Below, piece after piece: positions 8,345 through 15,424 of a stretch of 33,373 nt of DNA. A program made the translations under genes and the position numbers. Source of the DNA: UBA1765 sp045615885 (GTDB lineage: Bacteria; Fibrobacterota; Fibrobacteria; Fibrobacterales; Fibrobacteraceae); contig JAZLFR010000039.1 of the NCBI GenBank assembly GCA_045615885.1, positions 1-33,373 on the forward strand. The letters run 5' to 3'. Below the pieces are notes generated by a model. That model did not search any database, was not told the origin of the DNA, and saw only the letters and a list, made by a program, of their open reading frames with translations. Numbering within the stretch: the first letter of the stretch is position 1; every line of letters starts with the position of its first letter.

Positions 8345-9460
8345 CTAATTTACTTCATAATCGGTGTTATTGCGGATTTCACGAATACGGATCGAACTAC
8401 CCTGACGAATGCTGATAAGACCAGAGGTAATTACGGTATCTCCGTCAGAAAGGCCCGAATGAACATCAACCGCAATTGGAGTGCGAAGGCCCGTTTCTAC
8501 ACGAACCATTTGAGCCTTGCCATCTTTGGCAATAAACACGAACGCACCGTCCTTGTCAAGCGTCAAAGCCTCGGCCGGCACCGGGATTACCGTTGCACGA
8601 CCAGAAGATGCCTCAGCCAGGTTCACATTGACCTTTACGTAGCCGCCGGCAATCAATTCTTCCTTAGCGTTATCGACCTGCACCATGATTTGGCGAGTGC
8701 GGCTACTTTCAGAAATCGTAGCTTCAAGAGCCTTGACCTTGCCAGTTTTATCGATATTGCGTTCTTCATCCTTCAACTCAATGACATCGCCGACTTTAAT
8801 ATTTGCGGCATAGCGTTGCGGGAGCGCAAATTTTGCCTTCAACTGTTTAACTTCGCTGAGAGTCGCGATTGCAGAACCCGTAGTAAGCCAAGCACCAACA
8901 GAAACATTCACAAAGCCAAGCTTGCCGCTAAACGGAGCCCGGACTTCTGTTTTTGCTATTTGTGCCTTGATAAGTTCCACGGAAGCTTCGGCAGACTTCA
9001 AGCCGGCTTCGGCAGCTTCTAAATCGACATTGGTGGCACTCCCCTGTTCGTGAAGCTTTTGAGTACGTTCCAGCTTTTGCTTTGCAAGCTGCAAAGAGGA
9101 TTCCGCATTTTTTAACTGAGCCTTCAGTTCGGAGTCATCAATTTTTGCAAGCAGCGCACCTTTAGAAACATTCGCACCGTCTTTTGCCATGAGCTGCACC
9201 AGGCGGCCATTTGCAGCAGCTGTCAAAGAAACGCTATTCATTGCTTCAAGCGTTGCCATGGTCTGAAAGTTCTTACTTGCATCATGTTTTTTTGCTATGT
9301 AGCCTTCCACGGCAAAAGTTTTTGCCGAACGACCTCCAGGGCCACCAGGCCCCTTGTCAGCACCCTTTCCGGGAGCCCCCTTTGCCGCAGAATCACCTTC
9401 CGAAGAGCAAGCACACAAAAAAGCAATGCAAATTGCAAAAAGCAAGCTCATTTTTTTCAT
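8345..9460 (-). CDS. RND efflux membrane-fusion (adaptor) lipoprotein
   Basis: Periplasmic adaptor that links an RND pump to an outer-membrane channel. The 371-residue precursor has a lipoprotein signal with lipobox LCAC (Cys18 would be acylated), followed by a Gly/Pro/Lys-rich linker. The HlyD/AcrA order is visible: half lipoyl domain with the phrase AANGRLVQLMAKDGANVSKGALLAKI, a helical hairpin (about 115-165, rich in Ala, Leu, Glu, Lys, Gln), second lipoyl half (VRAPFSGKLGFVNVSVG), then beta-barrel and membrane-proximal parts ending in a region with SGLSDGDTVITSG. The start has GAGG a few bases upstream. The gene lies before the pump gene on the same strand, so the two are probably one transcript. 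A strong hairpin with U-run sits about 30 bases before the ATG. Confidence 0.92.
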   Translation of the reverse strand: MKKMSLLFAICIAFLCACSSEGDSAAKGAPGKGADKGPGGPGGRSAKTFAVEGYIAKKHDASKNFQTMATLEAMNSVSLTAAANGRLVQLMAKDGANVSKGALLAKIDDSELKAQLKNAESSLQLAKQKLERTQKLHEQGSATNVDLEAAEAGLKSAEASVELIKAQIAKTEVRAPFSGKLGFVNVSVGAWLTTGSAIATLSEVKQLKAKFALPQRYAANIKVGDVIELKDEERNIDKTGKVKALEATISESSRTRQIMVQVDNAKEELIAGGYVKVNVNLAEASSGRATVIPVPAEALTLDKDGAFVFIAKDGKAQMVRVETGLRTPIAVDVHSGLSDGDTVITSGLISIRQGSSIRIREIRNNTDYEVN

Positions 9461-9489
9461 TCAATCCTCTAAAACAGACTATCAAAACC

Positions 9490-9530
9490 AAAAAAGGGCT
9501 ATGCTTGTGAAAACACAGGCATTTTGCCCT
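9490..9530 (-). terminator. Terminator-like hairpin in the leader of the efflux operon
   Basis: On the minus strand: AGGGC (9530-9526) with GCCCT (9499-9495), ATGC with GCAT, TGTG with CACA, loop TTTT, then a run of six T (9495-9490). No minus-strand gene lies upstream that would need to be ended, because the neighbour reads on the plus strand. The hairpin therefore probably sits in the 5' leader of the adaptor gene and may act as an attenuator, or as a barrier to antisense transcription. Confidence 0.6.
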
Positions 9531-9614
9531 CTTTAGATGCACAATTTAGAAAATTGGTTGCGTTAAAAAAATCAAAGTCTTGTTTTGAACACCACTATCG
9601 CAACCTGCCGTGAA

Positions 9615-9630
9615 TTGTATTGGTATACAA
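9615..9630. promoter_or_regulatory. Palindrome in the divergent efflux/SIMPL intergenic region
   Basis: TTGTAT-TGGT-ATACAA is a perfect 6-4-6 inverted repeat, flanked by further partial symmetry (AA...TT). It lies between the two divergent genes, about 155 bases from the adaptor start and 100 from the SIMPL gene, and would suit a dimeric repressor or activator. Which gene it serves is not known, and no regulator gene is next to it. Confidence 0.5.
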
Positions 9631-9710
9631 ATTTGATTGAACCATAATCACAACAAACCTTAATGCTTAAATTTTTCTTTTTACAGACTGTTCCTTACAT
9701 TTTCTTCTCA

Positions 9711-9718
9711 TAATTTTG
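9711..9718 (+). promoter_or_regulatory. TAnnTTTG-type promoter box before the SIMPL gene
   Basis: TAATTTTG is an exact match to the Bacteroidetes -7 consensus, 12 bases before the chosen ATG. The transcript would then begin at or just before the start codon, consistent with the absence of a Shine-Dalgarno. The upstream -33 element is weak. Confidence 0.45.
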
Positions 9719-9730
9719 TATATCTATGGC

Positions 9731-10504
9731 ATGAGTAATAAATTTTCCTTTTTCATCATCATCGTGCTTGCAGTAATCTGTCTTGCACTTTTGCATAAAA
9801 CTCCTTCTTCCGGGGTGGCAACATCAACTACATTCACTCCTAACAACGGTGCCCCATACACAGTTCCTTCCGTTGATGTCAACGTGACTGAATCCCAGAA
9901 ATTTGAAGCCAACGAATTCAAGGTTCGCGTTTCCATTGAAATGCGAAACAGGGACAAGGAAGCTTTGTACAAGCAGATCGAAGATCGCCGCAAAAAGTTC
10001 TTTGCCATTGCAAAGGAACATGAAATTTCTGAAAGCGATATTCAGCAGAACAGCGTGGATCTTCGCAAGGAATGGACATACAAGGACGGCATTCGAGAAT
10101 TTGCCCAGTACGAAGCAAGCCAGAATTTTGTAGTTACTATTGAAAAGAAGCAGGACGCAGCCGACTTTATCCAGGCACTTTCTCTTGAACCTGAACTCGA
10201 CATTGGCCGCACTGTGGCAACCCTCAAGGATTCCAAGGTCGAACAAGAAAAAATTATCAGGAAGGCTGGCGAAAAGGCAATGGCAAAGGCTGAAATCTAT
10301 GCAAAGAGCGTCGGCGCAAAACTTGGCAAGGTCCTTTACATTGGTTCTGGCTACAATAACGATGGTGTAGTCTTTGCAGACAATATGAATGGAGTTGCAA
10401 TGCTCGGCAGCGCCCGCGCTAAAGGCATGCCAGGCGACATGAACGCCATCGCCGACTCCGTGCAGCTTTCCGCAGAAATCCACCTGATTGTAGAAATCAA
10501 GTAG
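9731..10504 (+). CDS. SIMPL-domain protein, membrane-anchored
   Basis: A 257-residue protein of the SIMPL (DUF541) family, whose members are periplasmic or surface proteins of poorly known role (the founding mouse member is a signalling partner; a Brucella member forms oligomers). Residues 5-22 are a hydrophobic anchor or uncleaved signal (FSFFIIIVLAVICLALL). The family traits are visible: an N-terminal half with charged strands and helices (ENRDKEALYKQ-like region), a central phrase resembling YEASQNFVVTIEKKQ, and a C-terminal AMAKAEIYAKSVGAKLGKVLYI block. The start at 9731 is preferred over an upstream in-frame TTG (9716) because the latter would add only five residues. A two-codon frame ATG-GCA-TGA (9726-9734) overlaps the start. 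It is divergent from the efflux operon and ends 114 bases before the isocitrate dehydrogenase gene; a role cannot be assigned. Confidence 0.82.
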   Translation: MSNKFSFFIIIVLAVICLALLHKTPSSGVATSTTFTPNNGAPYTVPSVDVNVTESQKFEANEFKVRVSIEMRNRDKEALYKQIEDRRKKFFAIAKEHEISESDIQQNSVDLRKEWTYKDGIREFAQYEASQNFVVTIEKKQDAADFIQALSLEPELDIGRTVATLKDSKVEQEKIIRKAGEKAMAKAEIYAKSVGAKLGKVLYIGSGYNNDGVVFADNMNGVAMLGSARAKGMPGDMNAIADSVQLSAEIHLIVEIK

Positions 10505-10604
10505 TTTTTAAAATTTAAAATCACAAAATTGTCGATAAGATGAATTTTTGTTAGAAACAATTCTCTTGTTTCTTGTTTCTGGTTTCACATTTCTGCAAAA
10601 TTTC

Positions 10605-10612
10605 TAACTTTA
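10605..10612 (+). promoter_or_regulatory. Promoter-box candidate before the isocitrate dehydrogenase gene
   Basis: TAACTTTA matches seven of the eight positions of TAnnTTTG and lies six bases before the ATG, and there is no Shine-Dalgarno. Just upstream (10556-10590) is a run of TTGTTTCTTGTTTCTGG-type words similar to those before hslO. Confidence 0.4.
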
Positions 10613-10618
10613 CATATT

Positions 10619-12811
10619 ATGAATTCTAAAATCTATTACACCATTACAGACGAATCTCCGTTCCTCGCCACACAATCCCTTTTGCCGATCGTACGCGCTT
10701 ACGCCAAAGTCGCAGACATTGATGTGGAAACCAAGAATATTTCCCTTGCAGGCCGCATCCTTGCCATTTTCGGCAAAGAATCTGACGACCTCGCATTCCT
10801 CGGCGCCCTCACCCAGGACCCAAGCGCAAACATCATCAAGCTCCCGAACATTTCCGCCTCCATTCCGCAGCTGAAAGCAGCTATCGCCGAACTCCAGAAG
10901 AACGGCTACGATGTTCCTGACTATCCGGAAGCTCCGGCTACAGAAGAAGAAAAGGCAATCAAGGCTAAATACGACAAGGTCAAGGGTTCTGCAGTGAACC
11001 CGGTTCTTCGTGAAGGCAACTCCGACCGCCGCGCACCAAAGGCCGTCAAGGAATACGCCCGCAAGCACCCGCACAAGATGGGCGCATGGACCGCCGACAG
11101 CAAGACTCATGTTGCAAGCATGGATGCCGACGATTTCTATGCTACAGAAACTTCCATCACCATGCCGAAGGCAGATACATTCCAGATTGAATTCGTAGAT
11201 GCAAATGGCAATGTAGAAGTTTTGCGCGAAGCAAAGCCGCTTCTCGAAGGCGAAGTTCTCGACTCCACAGTGCTCCGCATCGCAAGCCTCGAAAAGTTCC
11301 TCGCCAAGGAAATGGCAGATGCAAAGGCCAAGGGCGTCCTCTTCTCTGTGCATCTCAAGGCCACAATGATGAAGGTCTCCGACCCAGTCATGTTCGGCGC
11401 AGTTGTACGCGTGTTCTTCAAGGACGTATTTGCAAAGTTCGCAGCAGAATTCAAGGAACTCGGCGTTGACGCAAACAATGGCCTTGGCGACCTTCTCAAG
11501 CGCATCGCTGGCCACGCTAAGGAAGCTGAAATCAAGGCAGCAATCGACGAAGCATTTGCAAACGGCCCAGACCTTGCCATGGTTGATTCCGACAAGGGAA
11601 TTACCAACTTGAACGTTCCTAGCGACGTGATTATCGACGCTTCCATGCCGGCAATGATCCGCAACTCCGGCAAGATGTGGAACAAGAAGGGCGAATTGCA
11701 AGAAGCAAAGGCTGTAATTCCGGACCGTTGCTACGCAGGCATTTACGATGAAACAATCAACTTCTGCAAGGCTAACGGCGCATTCGACCCAGTTACCATG
11801 GGCACAGTTCCAAACGTCGGTCTCATGGCAAAGGCTGCAGAAGAATACGGTTCCCACGACAAGACATTCATTGCCAAGGGCAAGGGCGTCATTCGCGCAG
11901 TAAACAGCAAGGGCGAAGTTCTTTTGCAGCAAGATGTTGACGCAGGCGACATTTACCGCATGTGCCAGGCCAAGGACGCTCCGATCAAGGATTGGGTAAA
12001 GCTTGCAGTAACTCGTGCTAAGCTCAGCAACACTCCGGCAATCTTCTGGCTCGACCCGAACCGCGCCCACGACCGTGAAATTCAGAAGAAGGTCGAAGCA
12101 TACCTCCCTGAACACGACCTCACCGGCCTTGACATCAAGATCATGAGCCCGCGCGAAGCCATCAAGGTATCCCTCACACGCGCAAAGCAGGGCCTCGACA
12201 CAATCTCTGTAACCGGTAACGTTCTTCGCGATTACCTCACCGACCTCTTCCCGATCATGGAAGTCGGCACAAGCGCCAAGATGTATTCCATCGTGCCGCT
12301 CATGGCTGGCGGCGGCCTCTTCGAAACAGGCGCTGGCGGCAGCGCTCCGAAGCAGGTGCAGCAGCTCATCGAAGAAAACTACCTGCGCTGGGACTCCCTC
12401 GGTGAATACTTCGCCCTCGTGCCGTCTTTCGAACAGGTATTCCTTACCACCGGCAACAAGAAGGCAAAGGTTCTTTCCGACGCTCTCGACAAGGCCAACG
12501 GTTTGATTCTTGAATACAACCGCACCCCGGCCCGCAAGGTTGGCGACATCGACAACCGCGGTTCCCATTTCTACCTTGCAATGTACTGGGCACAAGAACT
12601 TGCAGCACAGACTGAAGATGCAGAAATTGCAGCGAAGTTCGCCCCGGTTGCAAAGGCTCTTACCGAAAACGAAGCCGCTATCGCTAGCGCCTACGTCAAG
12701 GAACAGGGCCAGCCGGTAGATCTCGGTGGTTACTACCTGCCAAAGCAGGAAAACCTTACCCGCTGGATGCGCCCGGTAAAGATGTTCAACGACATCATCG
12801 ACGCGATCTAA
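10619..12811 (+). CDS. icd: Isocitrate dehydrogenase, NADP-dependent, monomeric type
   Basis: Oxidative decarboxylation of isocitrate to 2-oxoglutarate with NADP in the TCA cycle, supplying 2-oxoglutarate for glutamate synthesis and NADPH. At 730 residues it has the length of the monomeric IDH-II family (about 740), not the 45-kDa dimeric type. Diagnostic family phrases are present from the N-terminus on: YYTITDESPFLATQSLLPI, ETKNISLAGRILA, ANIIKLPNISASIPQLKAAI, and the substrate-binding KGSAVNPVLREGNSDRRAP at about 121-139. Further matches include PDRCYAGIYDE and the C-terminal DNRGSHFYLAMYWAQ. Codon use is strongly biased to the C-ending forms, as in well-expressed genes, and this creates long false open frames on the opposite strand. 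No Shine-Dalgarno is visible. It is followed by a structured interval with a 10-bp inverted repeat. Confidence 0.97.
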   Translation: MNSKIYYTITDESPFLATQSLLPIVRAYAKVADIDVETKNISLAGRILAIFGKESDDLAFLGALTQDPSANIIKLPNISASIPQLKAAIAELQKNGYDVPDYPEAPATEEEKAIKAKYDKVKGSAVNPVLREGNSDRRAPKAVKEYARKHPHKMGAWTADSKTHVASMDADDFYATETSITMPKADTFQIEFVDANGNVEVLREAKPLLEGEVLDSTVLRIASLEKFLAKEMADAKAKGVLFSVHLKATMMKVSDPVMFGAVVRVFFKDVFAKFAAEFKELGVDANNGLGDLLKRIAGHAKEAEIKAAIDEAFANGPDLAMVDSDKGITNLNVPSDVIIDASMPAMIRNSGKMWNKKGELQEAKAVIPDRCYAGIYDETINFCKANGAFDPVTMGTVPNVGLMAKAAEEYGSHDKTFIAKGKGVIRAVNSKGEVLLQQDVDAGDIYRMCQAKDAPIKDWVKLAVTRAKLSNTPAIFWLDPNRAHDREIQKKVEAYLPEHDLTGLDIKIMSPREAIKVSLTRAKQGLDTISVTGNVLRDYLTDLFPIMEVGTSAKMYSIVPLMAGGGLFETGAGGSAPKQVQQLIEENYLRWDSLGEYFALVPSFEQVFLTTGNKKAKVLSDALDKANGLILEYNRTPARKVGDIDNRGSHFYLAMYWAQELAAQTEDAEIAAKFAPVAKALTENEAAIASAYVKEQGQPVDLGGYYLPKQENLTRWMRPVKMFNDIIDAI

Positions 12812-12884
12812 GAGTTACTAGTCAAATAGTTACTACTCACTAGAAGACATTGTAATCCTAGCATTCTCTAGATGCTAGTAACTC
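12812..12884. repeat. Nested inverted repeats after icd
   Basis: GAGTTACTAG (12812-12821), starting right after the stop codon, is the exact reverse complement of CTAGTAACTC (12875-12884). Within the loop, CTAGCAT and ATGCTAG form a second 7-bp hairpin. The words AGTTACTA and GTAACTAG recur further on to 12892. There is no U-run, so this is not a plain terminator, and it resembles the word-like intergenic repeats elsewhere in the window. Confidence 0.65.
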
Positions 12885-12942
12885 GTAACTAGAGACTCAA
12901 TTCCCGTTTTCGAAAGTTTACAAAACACTTTCACTTTACTAC

Positions 12943-12975
12943 AAATATCTTCTTTTATTGCGAAAGGAGATATTT
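12943..12975 (+). terminator. Hairpin with U-rich tail between icd and the first mannanase gene
   Basis: AAATATCT (12943-12950) pairs with AGATATTT (12968-12975), with further weak pairing inside the loop, and is followed by T-rich sequence (TTATTTATTTT). It may end the icd transcript. Because it lies only about 42 bases before the mannanase ATG, it could also be part of that gene's leader. Confidence 0.45.
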
Positions 12976-13017
12976 TTATTTATTTTAAGGTTAAATATTT
13001 TGTTTTGAGGTTAGAAA

Positions 13018-15312
13018 ATGAACTTTAAAAAGACCATGCTCGCATTCGGTCTTGCAGCTGCTTCTACTTTTGCAGCGCAATACGAAGCCGAAAACGCGAC
13101 TCTCACCGGCACTGCCACGGGCACAAGCACAGAAGCTTCCGGCGGCAAGTACGTCAAGATGAACGAAGGTTCCATTGCCTTCTCCGTCAATGTAGAAAAA
13201 GCAGGCAACTACACTGTAACTGTTCATTACATGAACAATTACGGTGGTTCCAAGATCAACAACATCGAAGCCAACGGTGGTGCGTCCGCAGCGGTCACCT
13301 TCGACGTGACCGACAAGGGTAAATTCGCTGATGTAGAAACGGTGCTCAAGTTGAATGCAGGCGCAAACACCATCAGCATCACCAAGAGCTGGGGCTGGAT
13401 CGACGTGGACTACATTTCCGTGGAACCGTACGAAGCCAAGAAGTTCACCCTCTGCAACGCTCCTGTCACAGCAAAGGCAACACCTTCTGCAATCAAGCTT
13501 TACAACTTCCTTACCAACAACTTCGGCAAGAAGACCATTTCCGGTGTCATGACCGGCAACATGGACGGCTACACCAAGGGCGACTTCACAAAGCATGAAG
13601 ACGTTCAGGCAGTCTATAAGGCAGGCGGCAAGTATCCTGCACTCGTTGGCATTGATTTGATGAACGCTACTGGTGGTAACGCAGAATCCGGCTGGTTCCA
13701 GGAATACACTGAAAAAGCTGTCGATATTGCAAAGTCCGTATGGGAAAAGGGCGGCATTCCGGCAATTACATGGCACTGGCGTCCAGGTGAAGAAGTTGAG
13801 TTCTATGTCAAGGGAGCAAACGACTCCTACACAGAATTTGACTTCACACAGGCATTCGTAAAGGGTACCACCAGCTGGGATACCTTGAGCACCGAATACA
13901 AGGCCATTGCAGGCGACATCGACAAGGTCGCAAAGATTTTCCTTGAACTCCAGGATGCAGGCGTCGCAGCCGTATTCCGTCCCCTCCACGAATCCGGTGG
14001 CAACTGGTTCTGGTGGAGCACACACACTGGCAAGCAGTTCGCAGCTCTTTACCAGTTGCTCTATGAACGCCTCGTGTTCAAGAATGGCGTAAACAACTTG
14101 ATTTGGGACTTCAACCCGCAGGATGCCGGCAAAATCAGCTGGACACCGGGCGAAACCTACTACGACGTTCTCTCTGTTGACATTTACAACAAGCCAAACG
14201 ACCACCAGAGTAACGCAGCTGCATTCATTGACTTCACCAACAAGGGTGGCACAAACAAGATTATCTCCTTGAGTGAAAACGGTCCGATTCCAGACGTCAA
14301 GAGCATGTACGAAGATGGCGCCCCCTGGAGCTGGTGGATGCCGTGGTACGAATCCTGGTCTGGTGGCTACGTGAGCCAGACTGCAAATTCCGTATGGCAG
14401 AGCAACTTTGCCGACGAACGCATTATCACCTTGGACAAGATGCCAGGCTGGGCTTCTTACAACGAAGCCAACTCCGGCACTCAGACTTGCCCCACTTCCA
14501 AGCAGAACGCCGTATTCGGTGCTGATACCGCCAAGGCAAACCAGGAAGTCGTTGACATGGCCATGGGCGTTACTTACAAGAAACTCGGCAAAGATGGCGC
14601 AAACATCGAATACCAGAAGGTTCCTAACCTGACCGGAGCAAAGACAGTTGCCGTAACCATCACCAACAATGGTTCCGGTGGTGCAGACGATGGCATCTGG
14701 GTGGGCCTCGCTTTTGTTCGCAGAGGTGAAGGTGATACCGGTTGGACCTGGGAAATGTCCCCCTCTACCGGCTGCTGGATTAACGATGGCGCCTCCTCCA
14801 CTTGCGAATTCGACATTACCAAGTACGAAGACGAAGATGGCGTAGAACACCCAATGGACCTCGGCAACCTCTTCTCCGTCACCTTGATGGTGGCCGCAGA
14901 GGGCTTCTCTGGCCAGGTAGTGTTTAACGACATGATTGCAGACAACGGCAAGGTGATCAACTCCTTCGACACCAAGGCTCAGCTGTTCACCGCAGCCACC
15001 CAGAGCAAGACCTCCGTCTCCAAGATTGAACTTGTAAACCCGGATGGCACTTCTGGTATCAAGCAGGTTATCGCAGCAAGCGCAAGCAAGCTTATGGTAG
15101 CGGGCAACAGCGTAATGTTCAATACGAACGCCGCAGGCAACGCAAGCGTTGACGTGTTCAGCATGATGGGCCAACGCATTGCAACCCTCCACAAGGGTTC
15201 ACTTTCTGCCGGTTCCCATTCCTTCAACATGTCTACCCTCGCAAAGGGCCAATACATTGTTCGCGTAAAGGGCGCAGGAATCAACGCAGCCCAGCGCGTA
15301 ACAATCAAGTAA
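13018..15312 (+). CDS. Secreted GH26 beta-mannanase with CBM35 and C-terminal sorting domain
   Basis: Endo-1,4-beta-mannanase that would cut mannan and glucomannan outside the cell. The 764 residues start with a signal peptide (cleavage near 19-20). About 21-138 is a CBM35-like module (QYEAENATLTG ... WIDVDYISV). About 150-485 is a GH26 TIM barrel with acid/base Glu325 in FRPLHESGGNWFWW and nucleophile Glu420 in SLSENGPIPD. About 500-670 is a beta-rich module with GGADDGIWVGLAF that I cannot name, possibly a second binding module. About 690-764 is a sorting-type tail (VDVFSMMGQRIATL ... LAKGQYIVRV). GAGG lies eight bases before the ATG. A strong terminator follows at 15331. The neighbouring gene at 15425 encodes a second, shorter GH26 with the same ends, suggesting duplication and divergence. 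Other GH26 specificities such as beta-1,3-xylanase are possible but less likely. Confidence 0.93.
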   Translation: MNFKKTMLAFGLAAASTFAAQYEAENATLTGTATGTSTEASGGKYVKMNEGSIAFSVNVEKAGNYTVTVHYMNNYGGSKINNIEANGGASAAVTFDVTDKGKFADVETVLKLNAGANTISITKSWGWIDVDYISVEPYEAKKFTLCNAPVTAKATPSAIKLYNFLTNNFGKKTISGVMTGNMDGYTKGDFTKHEDVQAVYKAGGKYPALVGIDLMNATGGNAESGWFQEYTEKAVDIAKSVWEKGGIPAITWHWRPGEEVEFYVKGANDSYTEFDFTQAFVKGTTSWDTLSTEYKAIAGDIDKVAKIFLELQDAGVAAVFRPLHESGGNWFWWSTHTGKQFAALYQLLYERLVFKNGVNNLIWDFNPQDAGKISWTPGETYYDVLSVDIYNKPNDHQSNAAAFIDFTNKGGTNKIISLSENGPIPDVKSMYEDGAPWSWWMPWYESWSGGYVSQTANSVWQSNFADERIITLDKMPGWASYNEANSGTQTCPTSKQNAVFGADTAKANQEVVDMAMGVTYKKLGKDGANIEYQKVPNLTGAKTVAVTITNNGSGGADDGIWVGLAFVRRGEGDTGWTWEMSPSTGCWINDGASSTCEFDITKYEDEDGVEHPMDLGNLFSVTLMVAAEGFSGQVVFNDMIADNGKVINSFDTKAQLFTAATQSKTSVSKIELVNPDGTSGIKQVIAASASKLMVAGNSVMFNTNAAGNASVDVFSMMGQRIATLHKGSLSAGSHSFNMSTLAKGQYIVRVKGAGINAAQRVTIK

Positions 15313-15330
15313 GCAGAATTCAGCTACTTT

Positions 15331-15366
15331 AAAAAAAGCGTTGTGGTTTAACCATGACGCTTTTTT
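15331..15366 (+). terminator. Intrinsic terminator after the first mannanase gene
   Basis: AAAAAAGCGT pairs with ACGCTTTTTT around an inner TGGTT-T-AACCA hairpin. The A-run and T-run on both sides would let it work on either strand. It separates the two mannanase genes, so each is likely transcribed on its own. Confidence 0.88.
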
Positions 15367-15424
15367 ATTTTGATTTCATCTTGCAAATAAATTCTATATT
15401 CGCTTGCAGGTGATTGAGGTTTAT

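Noticed and set aside
8275..8346. Regular CTTCC-type repeats that look at first like a CRISPR or VNTR array
   Set aside because: The units are only 6-12 bases, degenerate and without spacers; no cas genes are present. Described as low-complexity repeat instead.
10610..12595. A 661-codon open frame on the minus strand opposite the isocitrate dehydrogenase gene
   Set aside because: It is antisense to a protein with clear family motifs over its full length; its Cys/Val/His-rich composition is that expected from the biased codon use of the sense gene.
12991..15192. A 733-codon open frame on the minus strand opposite the first mannanase gene
   Set aside because: It is opposite a complete signal peptide-CBM35-GH26-tail protein; again a by-product of codon bias, with no recognisable motif or ribosome-binding site.
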